DNA of 64,000 nucleotides, taken from Metridium senile (Eukaryota; Cnidaria; Anthozoa; Actiniaria; Metridiidae). The translations under genes and the position numbers were made by a program. Below are positions 12,801 to 25,800 of this stretch, one piece after another (the first letter of the stretch is position 1; the number at the start of each line of letters is the position of its first letter). The notes below the pieces were generated by a model. That model did not search any database. It had not been told where the DNA came from and worked only from the letters and a program-made list of their open reading frames with translations. The stretch covers positions 12,834,707-12,898,706 of the forward strand of contig OX459098.1 in NCBI GenBank assembly GCA_949775045.1, in the 5' to 3' direction.

Positions 12801-15674
12801 CATAAGTAACATTCCCAGACTCAGTTGGGCTTTGCTCATTAGCCGCACTTGCCTTTTCGCACACTTGATCAAGAATGTTTCACTGACTCTGCGTATATTG
12901 CTAAGTTATGCTAATAGTTATGTCGCTAGTGTGAAAGGGGCTTTATTAGTAATTCAAATCAACACTGTAATCATTTCTAGATTCACAACGCTGTTCAAAG
13001 TTTAGATGGAGTGTGGGAAATTGAATGGATCCAGTTCAGGTTAGTAAACTCAGTTGAGACATGCCGCAAGAGGTCTAAAGGCCTGGCACTAGTCAAGACA
13101 CAAGAAAAGAGCATTCAAGCTATTCAAACACAGAAGATGTCTGTATTTATTTTATGTTATTATTCTTTTTTTAAATCAACTTCAATTGTTTCAGACCTCT
13201 AGTTAATACGGGTATAATGACACTGATATCATTGAAGAATATCGATGGAACACGTCAGTTGGATAACATCACCAGCGCCTTACAATCCTTGAGGACGTCA
13301 GCCTTGAGTACAGTAACTGTTGAAGGTTGGCAGTGGATGACCACTTTATTGACATTGTCATCATCATCACCTTATAACCATTGTCATCTTCACTTTATAA
13401 CCATTGTTATCATCATCATCATCATCAGTTTATTACCATTGTGATCATCATCATCATTGTTTCCATCATCATCACTTTATTACTATTTTCATCATTATCA
13501 TCATCATCATAATTATTGTTTTCCTCATCATCACCTATTTTACCATTATCATCTTCATTATCATCTACATCATCATTTTCCCCAGTCATTATTACTTTAT
13601 GACCATTATTATCATCATTTATGAACATTACTAACATCATCATTTTCGGTCTCGTAATTGTCAACAACAAAATCATCTACATCATAATCATCCGATTGTC
13701 ATCATTATCATGATTACCACTATTATTGTCATGATCATAATTATCATTAAAGCTACCACTAACATCATCAACATATCGACATTATTTCATCTTAATTATC
13801 AATAAAACGTTTATTGGACCATGCATCATCATCATTATTATTAGTGTTATCACTATCATCATAATTACTATCATTATAACTGAGATTGCTTTCATTATTT
13901 TATTTTTCCACACTAGTTCTTGACGTGGAATGCCGATTCAATGGACTCTCACTTTATCTAAACACTGAATACACAAAACCAAGTACATTTTACTGCTATA
14001 AGTCTAACCAGATCGGAGTTCGCATGGCTCCTCTAACATGCAACCTTACTGGAAAGACGATCATGAACCAAACCAATGCATTTCTCATTAACCCCAGCTA
14101 TGAACTCAAAGGACAAGTAGTACAACTAAACACAACATACCCACAGAGAGTCGACCCAGGGCAGCTTCCATATGGAACATATCTAATAGGTTTTCAGTCG
14201 AGTGTCGAGAACGTCCAAAGCGCTGAGAGTTGGGCCTATGGTTATATTACGATTTCAGCTTCACCCAAGTTGTTAGTAACATCTACCCCCTCGTCTTTGT
14301 CATCTATCAATTCTTACGAACAAAGAACAGTGAATCTGTCAGCCAGCCTTAGCTTTTACAATGGATGCCCTCCAAAGGCTGGGTTCGACTCAAGTTCTGT
14401 GACATATTTCTGGTACTGCAGAGACTCATCTAAAGCACTTATTGTATTCGTAAGCGACTTGAAATCGATACCTTATGTTGACCAGAAACTGAACTCGAGC
14501 TCACATAAAGGCGGTTGTTTTGGAACTGGACCAGGGTTATTGAATACGACAAGCTCTATGTTATCACTGAACACATCACAGCTTTTAACCAATAGGTATT
14601 TGGTATTGGATGTTATGACAATTATTGGCTCTTCGAGGATTTTCAGAGCGCTAAGATTACAGGTTGTTCCAAAGAACGTGACGCAAAGAAATGGTAAGTA
14701 CAGCCAATTTAAATGAGGTTGACGGAGCAATGACAAAAAACGATTAGTATTTCAGTGTTACTATACTTAACCGGCATAAATTCCCAACTCATACGAAGCC
14801 TCAATTTGAAGGGGGCAGGGCATTGAGGGGATGAATGAGAAGGGTGGGGGTTGAGGGGAATGGGCAAGAAGAGAAGGAGATGAGAAGGGGGTGCCGTGTG
14901 TGACGACTAAAACTGTGTCGGATGCGTTGAATACTAACCGGGATGGAATACCATGTTAGGACCAATCAACTTGCCGGTTAGCATCCTTATTGCACTGCAT
15001 TTGTTGGATGTAAAAGAATCCGGCTAAGGACGTCACCCAACCCACAGTTTCTTACTAACCTTTGGTGGGTTACGTATTATATTCCTTTTTTTCTATTCTT
15101 TTACAGATTCCCACAGTGTTAATAGCGATTTTGTAGATTTCAATACTGCTTTTAGACTGACGTCTGTTAACTTCACCCAAGCTTTGAACGATACATGTTC
15201 AGTAGAGTATTTGGAACTATCCAAAACAGTTGTAAATGCAGTACGTCATTCATTGTCATCGTCGTTATTTTAGCTAATTTAGAGCAGATTTCGTATGACT
15301 ATCAAACGATCACGGCAGGAATACGGTCAATGCATGGCAAGGCAAACAAAATTCTAGAGAATGGGTAGAAGTACAGTGACGTATTTTGTTATGGGTTTTG
15401 CCAACCAACTATTGTAATTAGAACAAAGAAAATTGACAAGTCTATTGTGAAAATGGTTGTAAACACTACGCCCACCTATATCAGGACTGAACTTTCCCCA
15501 GTCATACGAAATCTGCTCTAACACGCTCATTGTCATTATCATGAAAATCATCTTCACTATGATTGTCACTATCAACTTCATTTGACGGGTTTCCTTATCA
15601 CCATCGTCGTTATTAATATTATTCATCATCATCACCATCATCACTGATCACCATAGTAATCATCATCATAAATT

Positions 15675-15745
<71 letters not shown>

Positions 15746-16666
15746 TATAATCGCCATTATCATATTATCATCATCCTGTTCCAGATAATGCCATGGTTAT
15801 TATATCTTAACGTTATTGATTATAATATCAGTTCAACGTATTTTTTGTGATTGCAGATTTACATGGTATACCAGTATCACAAACACTATAACGTTCAAAA
15901 TGTCCAAGTGGTAGAATTTGAGTAAGTCAACTCACGTATATTCTACTTGCGAATTTGTATTTTTAGTTTTCATCTTTTAGTTTTTGTTAACTTTGTCTCT
16001 ATATTTTTACATTTCCAGGCCTGGTACCATAGTCAACTTTACATACCAAGTAAGTCGTAATTACTCAGAGGTTACATCTAGCCTGTTCAATAGTCATGTG
16101 AAGACCGGAACACTACCAGGAAATGTAGCTGTGGATCCATTCTTTCTGAGATCAGGAGAATATAAATATGGTAAGAGGATGCTAAACAACCCTTTTTATT
16201 TTGATAAATATGTGCAACGTTTATAACGGACAAAACAAGAACAGTCAAGCTCTTTATCGCATCGTTCGTTTTATTAAATATCATATTGCTGCTCTCGGAG
16301 AGCCGTTGCCGGAGAACATCTTCTTGTTCACTTTCACGTGATATCCTCTCACCCAATCAGAGTATACGAGAAAAATAAATTTTGACAGTTAATAGATAGC
16401 AAAGTCTATTAACTTTGCATGGTAAAAAGAAATACTTTACAGCAATGTTTCGATAAGTGAAAAGGTCGAAAAGGTTTTCATTTGATATTCATATATTTTC
16501 CAACTCTTTATTTTGTTTTCAGCTGCCGGTAATATTTCCTGCCCTGTAAACCCATCTAGTAAGTACACAGGTAGCACAAGCTGTTAGTGTTGATTTACTA
16601 AATTAAAGGACATATATGCGTACTGCTTTTGATATATATGCGTGATTTCTTTGCCTTAATATTTGA

Positions 16667-16761
<95 letters not shown>

Positions 16762-16786
16762 TAATAATTATAATAATTATAATAAT

Positions 16787-16874
<88 letters not shown>

Positions 16875-19800
16875 TATTAAACTGCATTGGTGAAGATAGT
16901 CAACGGAAGATGGATTCGATGAACAGTTTAACATTGTATAGAATACAATAGATTATTGTACCCGAAGAAGTACGCAAACAGCAGAGAAAGTAACTTGATT
17001 TTAGGGCTCTACAGCAGCAAGGCAAGCTTGAGCTTTTCTGAAACTTTTCTGTTTTTGATAGGCAAGATAATTATAAAAAAAACATCTTTGATTGTTTAAG
17101 AAGGCAGAACTATTGAAAAGTAATATATTTATTTAATATATACTAGTTTTAATCTATTGATCCTTGGTAAAAATAATTCCTCTATCCCTTCAGAAGCAAG
17201 TGGACAAGAGGGTGCTGAGAATTACTAGAAATAATAATATTATATATTTTCCCAAATTTATAAAAAAAATAATACCTGAATTCTTAGTTTTAGTTGCTGG
17301 CCTGTTGTTCTTAAGATAACTATACCCATTACATCCTGTATTTTATCTAATTTACACAAATATAATTTACACAATTACAATTTAAAATTTACACAACTAA
17401 CTGCTGAAATAATCAAACGTTTAAAATTAGCAAGATATCCATATCAATGCAAAGACAATAAAACAGCTTTTATATTTGTTATCTGAACATTTTTAATTTT
17501 GTCATGGCATCAAGATTGCTGAGGATATATTATATTCTAATACAAATACACAATAAACTGGCAAGTACATTTGAAAATACCAACAAATAATGTTTTAAAG
17601 CAGTCTGTGACACACACACAGCATATGTCGCATATTAGCATATGTCGTTGAAGAGAGAAGACGTACTTTCGCGCTCTCAAATCGACCGACGCTATGATCA
17701 CTCTTGAACAGGTTAAAGAGCTTATCTCTCTAGCAGTAACTCCCTTAAAACTAAAAGTTGACGAATTAGAAGTGAAGTTAAATAATATAGAGCAAACAGC
17801 TAGTTATCTATCTGAAAAATACGATAGCTTAATATGTTACACAGATAAAAATAGCATTGCAAATCAATTGAATTCTTACTTTGTTAATGTCGGAAGAAAA
17901 TTAACAGAAAAACTACCGAAAGTTACTATAGATCCAACAACTTACATCAATAGAAATTTTCAAAACAGTTTCATGTTTCGAAGCATACTCCCACACGAAG
18001 TAGAAGATATCATCATGAACTTAAATCAAAACAAATCCACGATAGGCGTACCACGAAGATGTATCAAAATAGCATGCAACAACATAGCTGGACCTTTAGC
18101 TTCGATTTTTAACATATCCTTACTTCAGGGAATTGTCCCTGATGCCTTTAAAATAGCAAAAGTCACTCCTATTGACAAAGGAGGAGATTCGACTGACCCA
18201 TCAAATTTCAGACCAATCTCTACTCTACCAACATTTGCTCAAATATTTGAAAAACTTGTCTATAATCAGATAATCAATTATATTGACAAACACAACATTT
18301 TATATGAATATCAATTTGGTTTTCGGAAATGTCATTCCACCATGCAAGCTATAACTGAAATCACCGACAACTTAAAAAAGGCAATTGATAGTAATCTTTA
18401 TACCTGTGGAGTATTTTTAGACCTATCAAAAGCATTCGACACCGTTAATCACTCAATATTGCTTAACAAATTAAGAACTTACGGAATACGTGGTCTACCG
18501 ATAAATTGGTTCTCTAGCTATCTTAAAAATCGAAAGCAATACGTCTCATTAGGTGATACATACTCTGATTCCCAGACAATTACCTGTGGAGTACCACAAG
18601 GCAGTACATTGGGACCTCTATTGTTTTTGTTATATATTAATGATTTACCAAACTGTTCTGACAAATTAAATTTTAAAATTTTTGCAGACGACACAAATAT
18701 CTTTATGTCTGATAGCAATATCAACTCCCTTGAGAATAAAATGAACATAGAACTATCAAAAGTCAAAGTATGGCTAGATGTCAATAAGCTCTCTTTAAAA
18801 AATTTATTATAATTTGATTTATCCTTATATCTCTTATGCTATTGAGGCATGGGGTAGTACTTATAAAACAAACATCCAAAAAGTCCAGTGCAAACAAAAC
18901 CATATTATACGAATAATATTTTTTGCTACTCTCTATGGGAAATACACTGACAGTGCCAAACCGCTCATCAACCTGCTAAATATACATACAGTTCAAAATG
19001 TATATCGATTACACATTTTGAAATTCGTCCATAAGTGGCACAAAGGACTACTGCCAAATACATTCAATAATATATTTACACAAGCAAAAAATGTTCACGC
19101 CTATAATACACGATATGCAACCAAAGGAAATTTATATAAACCTAGAGTTAGAACAAACATTGGCAAACAATCACTCTCTTATACTGGCTCTGATATATGG
19201 GCTGACCTCCCATATGAACTTAAAATATTAAGTGTACTTTCATTTGATAAAAAAGTGAAAGCATACTTAATGAGTACTCAAAACTCACAATGATACATAG
19301 TATATATATACCTTTATGAAGAAAAATAACCTATATTTATATTATTTACTTCACAAAAACCATATTTAATATTATTTTGTATATATTAGTGTTTTCCTGT
19401 TCTATTCTCTTTTTTTCTTTTCTAAACGTTTTTTCTCTCTTTGTTAAATTGTTTATAATCTTACCGCTCTTTATACCTGAATAATATGTATTAAACAAAA
19501 ACCTAAATGGAGGCTAACTCGATAACTTCCCAGTTTACTTAGCCTCCATGCTCAATTTCTATATTCTATAAAACATACATAATAGAAACACTCATACAAA
19601 CATTCAAACGAATATAGAAAGAAAAATGTAAAATGTATAATATAATGTATAATATATTGTAATTAGTATATAAGAGCAAATAAAGATTCTATTCTATTCT
19701 ATATTCTCAGGGAAAAATGTAAATTCCCAGCTTAAGTCAAATATGGAGCTTCCCTGGGCCGTCCAACCTGGGAATTTCTTCAATTTGTGCAAGTTCGGTT

Positions 19801-22800
19801 ATGATAAATTTCCCTCTGATAGATCATACAAATATAGTATAGTATCGGGGGCTGAAGCGGAATCAGGAATCATGAATCACGGCTTTGAAATTTGCAGGAA
19901 TCATTTATCTTACTTTGTGTAAAATGTAGGAATCATGAATTTTTTTGCACGTGGCTTTTTTTTTTTTTTTACAAAAAAACAACAACATAGAATGAATCAT
20001 GAATCGCGACAAAAATTTGACTAGGAATCATGAATCATTGACGAAAATTTGTAAGGAATCATGAATCATTGAAAATAAACGATTCCGCTTCAGCCCCCGA
20101 TATAGTAACTGCGAAAACCCAAGTTGCAAATTGGCATTTGCTGCCTATGCAAGTATAATATACATTTATTGTAGTACTTTTATTTACAAATTTTATCTCC
20201 AGGTAGATATATTTTATGATCATCATTAAGTTAATTACTATCAAAGAACTGTTTACTGTTCTGAATTCAATACCCAGTCACAATATATATTCATGTAGCG
20301 GCACATGGAATAAGTAACATTATTATATGACTGGTTAACTTTTGTGCAATCTGATTGGATCGCGCGCGGGCTGTATTTTGCGTATCACGGACCACGGGCT
20401 ATATTTTTTATCTGCAGGACCTGTATCCCGGATGTAGTAGGCTTCGCGTTTTTTTTTTTTTGCACAAGATTCAAACTTTGGTATCTTTCTGTCTTTACAG
20501 AATGCGGTAAAATAAACAAAAACCGAAAATTAAACGGCTAAGTGATGAGCATTCCTAGTTTTTGCAAACATTTTAACAAGCAAAAAAATCAAATTAATAT
20601 TGCAAAAATTCACGAGAGAACGAGAGAATACACAAAAGGTTGTGAGAATACACAAAAGTTGTTTTTAATTCTCTAAAGAACATAAGGCTTGTTCACATAC
20701 CTCAATAACAATTGAAAAGTGTACTTTTAGTTTTTATCTTTCCTTGTAAACAACACGGCGGTGATTTGAGCTATCTTTTGCTGAGAGATATCGTTGCTTT
20801 TCAGTCACTTTTAGAAAGCTTTAAAATTCACGATTGTCATTTAAATAAGTGAATAGGTATTTTAGAGTTAATAAGTCCTGTTTTTATAAAATAACTATTC
20901 AGTTAGTATACAAGTAAAGGAACAGCCTGCAAATCATATTCATTATATTCTTATTTAAACAACACATAAACAATAGAAATAAACTGAGAATAAATATTAT
21001 AAATAAAAGAATAAACTTTATTCAATAGTCAAAATATATAGCTCTACAGCTACAACAAAAATAATTTCTAAATACATCAGTAAGAATAAAGTTAATAAAA
21101 GGGCTGAATTAGAAATATAATCTAGTACGAAAAGATTATGTAGTTTAGTCTAGAAATCAATATCATTTGTAGGTTGTTCTAAAGTAAAAATGTGAGTATG
21201 TATCTGTTGGAAACAAAATGTTTTAGTTTATTCTGATATTAATGTCCACCCTGAAGGGTTATGCAATAATTTAAGATGCATAATTTTGGAGGCGATTTGT
21301 GATATAGAGGTTTAGATTATAATTCTACTGGAAGCTTACAGTAAGCACAGCATGTACAAATTAAATATCTGCTCAGATACATATTGATAAGCTCACATAC
21401 TGCACTAAATGTATGCTCGATTACAATTAATCAGCAACACGAAGACTGACAACTTTGTGGCTTTTCATTCGATCTATTAACAAAACAAAAACAAAAAAAT
21501 TAAAACTCCCTACACTTTTACTACAACTTTTCTGTTGTCAAGATAGCATTAAAACTAAAACTAAAACTATAGTGATGACAAAATGAGTTTGTATAACGAC
21601 CATCCAGCGATAATTAGTACGATATAGCATAAGGCTGGTGATAAAATGTGATTACATAACAACAATTAAACGATCATCATGATGCTACGATCATGTAACA
21701 ATTACTTACCGGATATTAAACGATGATAAATCGATTTTCAAAAGGCTATCTAAATATTGTCGAAATAAAAAACGATGCTAGCAAATGTTTTTCACACTTA
21801 CTACAATATCTATTTGAATACCAAATAGTGTAACAACCTCAGTTGTCCATGAAGCAGTAATTTTAAACATTGATCAATCACACTTTACAATTTGCTTCTA
21901 GTCGTGGATAGAAGTCGTGGAGATCAATCCAGTACTCCTGTGTCCACAATTGAAAACGGTAGTATAGAGACAACAGTAGATACGTCCACTTCGATACCAA
22001 CATCCTCTACATCAGCAACAACAATAACACCGACATCGGCATCCACTACCTCATCAAGAACAACTTCAACATCCACTACTTCAACATCAAAATCAACACC
22101 AACATCGACTAGCCTAACATCAACATCCACTAGCCCAACACCAACATCCACTAGTCCAACACCAACATCCACTACCCCAACATCCACTAGCCCAACACCA
22201 ACATCCACTAGCGTAACACCATCATCCACTAGCCCAACATCTACAACAACATCAACATCCACTATCCCAACACCAACATCCACTAGCCCAACATCTACAA
22301 CAACATCAACATCCACTAGCCTAACACCAACATCCACTGGCCCAACATCTACAACAACATCAACATCCACTAGCCCAACACCTACATCCACTACCCCAAC
22401 ATCAACAACAACATCAACTTCCACTAGCCCAACATTAACATCCACTAGCCTAACACCAACATCCACTAGCCCAACACCAACATCCACTAGCCCAACATCT
22501 ACAACAACATCAACATCCACTAGCCCAACACCTACATCCACTACCCCAACATCAACAACAACATCAACTTCCCCTAGCCCAACATTAACATCCACTAGCC
22601 TAACACCAACATCCACTAGCCCAACACCAACATCCACTAGCCTAACACCAACATCCACTAGCCCAACATCTACAACAACACCAACATCCACTAGCCTAAC
22701 ACCAATATCCGCTAGCCTAACACCAACATCCACTAGCCCAACATCTACAACAACATCAACATCCACTAGCCCAACACCTACATCCACTACCCCAACATCA

Positions 22801-25800
22801 ACAACAAAATCAACTTCCACTAGCCCAACATTAACATCCACTAGCCTAACACCAACATCCACTAGCCCAACACCAACATCCACTAGCCCAACATCTACAA
22901 CAACATCAACATCCACTAGCCCAACACCTACATCCACTACCCCAACATCAACAACAACATCAACTTCCACTAGCCCAACATTAACATCCACTAGCCTAAC
23001 ACCAACATCCACTAGCCCAACACCAACATCCACTAGCCTAACACCAACATCCACTAGCCCAACATCTACAACAACATCAACATCCACTAGCCTAACACCA
23101 ATATCCACTAGCCTAACACCAACATCCACTAGCCCAACATCTACTACAACATCAACATCCACTAGCCTAACACCAACATCCACTATCCCAACATTTACAA
23201 CAACATCAACATCCACTAGCCTAACATCCACTAGCCTAACATCCACTAGCCTAACACTGACATCCACTAGCCTAACACCTGCAACAACATCAACATCCAC
23301 TAGCCTAACACCAACATCCACTAGCCTAACATCCACTAGCCTAACATCCACTAGCCTAACATCCACTAGCCTAACATCCACTAGCCTAACATCCACTAGC
23401 CTAACACTGACATCCACTAGCCTAACACCTGCAACAACATCAACATCCACTAGCCTAACACCAACATCCACTAGCCTAACATCCACTAGCCTAACATCCA
23501 CTAGCCTAACACTAACATCCACTAGCCTAACACCAACATCCACTAGCCCAACACCAACATCCACTAGCCTAACACCAACATCCACCAGCCCAACATCTAC
23601 AACAACAGCAACATCCACTAGCCCAACATTAACATCCACTAGCCCAACACCAACATCCACTACCTCAACATCTACATCTATCCCAACACCAACATCCACT
23701 ACCTCAATATCTAGTTCAAAATCAACATCCTCAACACCAGCACCAACACCAGCACCAACATCCACTATCACAACACCAACGTCCACAACACCAACGTCCA
23801 CTACCTCAACATCTATGTCAAAATCAACATCCGCTACTCCAACATCAACACTAACACTAACACCAACATCCACTACAACAACAACACCCCCTAACTCAAC
23901 ATCAACACCAACATCCACAACAACAACAACATCAACATCCACTACGTCAACGTCAACGTCAACGTCAACGTCAACACCCACAATCACTGCAAGAACAACA
24001 TTAACATCCTCTGCATCATCACCAAATCCAACAGCTACATCCATTACATCCACGTCGAGTGAATATTCGTCTAGACCTTTAGCAATGGTCACATCGGCTC
24101 CAACACCAACTATTTCTCAAGAACCACCACTGAGAACAACTGCGATGAAAACTGAGCCTTCAATTAATGCAAGCCTACCAACACCAACACCAACAGCACC
24201 AACGTCGAGCATAGTTGTCAAACGTAAGTTTCAACATAAAAAAAATCATCTTCCTCGGTTGTTGGCCTTTTGAATGTGAAACTATGTTTGTTTTGAAATA
24301 TCTTTTCAAACTTTAATTGTTCCTTTATCATTAAAGCGGATCCAAAAAGGGATTGGACTCAAATTTCTTTAAAAATTCTTCTCTGAAAGAGATAAATATA
24401 TTAGCTCAATTAAGAGCCGTTCCACGAATTACGGTCTTTTCGCACAAAAGTCTTTTCGCACAAATATGAAGTCTTTTCGCACTTTTAGTCTCAAGTCTTT
24501 TCGCACAAGTCTCGAATCTCTTAAAAAAAACATTTTACCTTTCAAAGAAGTGCCTTACTATCATTTATAAAGGCGTTTGCTGGCTTATAATGAAAGCTGT
24601 TGTCGCGAGTGGCCGCCATTTTGAAAATGATTAGTACTTAATCCTCTCTCCAAAAAAGTGAACTAACTCCCTGTAAATAAGTGATCGACTTCAATGTTTT
24701 TCTGTCAATGTGGTATTGCTTTATTAAAGATATTGGACATGCATATTATTTATATGAAAAGGAAAATTATTTACAGGTATTTATATATCAATGTTTTGCT
24801 TTATTGCTTATTATTTACATTATTTGAATATGAAAGGAAATGCAATAAACTATTTACAGGTATCTATTTGTTCTATCTATGATTTATTATAAGTAAATGA
24901 ACCTATTATGGAGGCTTACTTAGCCTCCATGCTCAATATCTATATTCTATAAAACATACATAATAGAAACACTCATACAAACATACAAACGAATATGGAA
25001 AAAAAAATGTAAAAATGTATAATAGAATGTATAACATATATTGTAATTAGTATATAAGAGCAAATAAAGATTCTATCTATCTATTATTTATATTATCAAA
25101 AAATATTTACAGATAAGCAATATATTAACATTTCAGATTGTGCTGTTGTTAATTGCTTGGACAGATAGAGTTGCACATCTCTTTATTAGCTGGTGTATAT
25201 TTAGCTCATTACTAGTATACTTGTCCCACAAGTTGAAAATTTTACTATGTTTTATATCCCGATACTTTTTTCTTTGGATTCTAGTAAGCTTTTTTTCGGA
25301 GACTAGTCTCACTTGTAGCATTGTTAGGCAGCTTCACTTTCAAGGAGCTTGATTAGGAGGTAGAGTAGAATTTGGGATTTTCCTTTAGCTTGTCTATTTA
25401 GATCGGTATCAGTCATGCAAATCCTGAAGTTTTTACTAGAAATGTTCGTATACCATGCACAAATTGTACTTAATTCAATCAAAGACATTTGACACAAGCA
25501 AATGTTATAACATTTTTTTGATGGTGATGGTTCATTAAATAATACTAGCAAGTGATACCTCCTTACAACAATAGAATTGAGCACATTCTTTTACGTGTTT
25601 TGACAAATCCTGCTACCAGCAGCTGATTTTATTTTTTGTATGTTTATTCCAGATTCCAGTGATGGTGTGTTGTATTTCACTAACATCATAAGATTGGTTG
25701 GTCTTGTTAATATCAGTCAGTCTGCTTTAACCGATCGATGTTCTCACGATTTCCAAGAATTGTCTTCGGGACTGATGACTGCGGTGAGTACCATCAAATC

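Noticed and set aside
16629..16934. Poly-Ile and poly-Tyr frames
   Set aside because: Translation of the (TAA)n microsatellite.
21924..24092. 722-codon open frame on the - strand (VDVGVRLVDV repeats)
   Set aside because: It is the reverse of the mucin repeat; the repeat unit lacks stops on both strands. The + strand frame has matching splice sites and phases.
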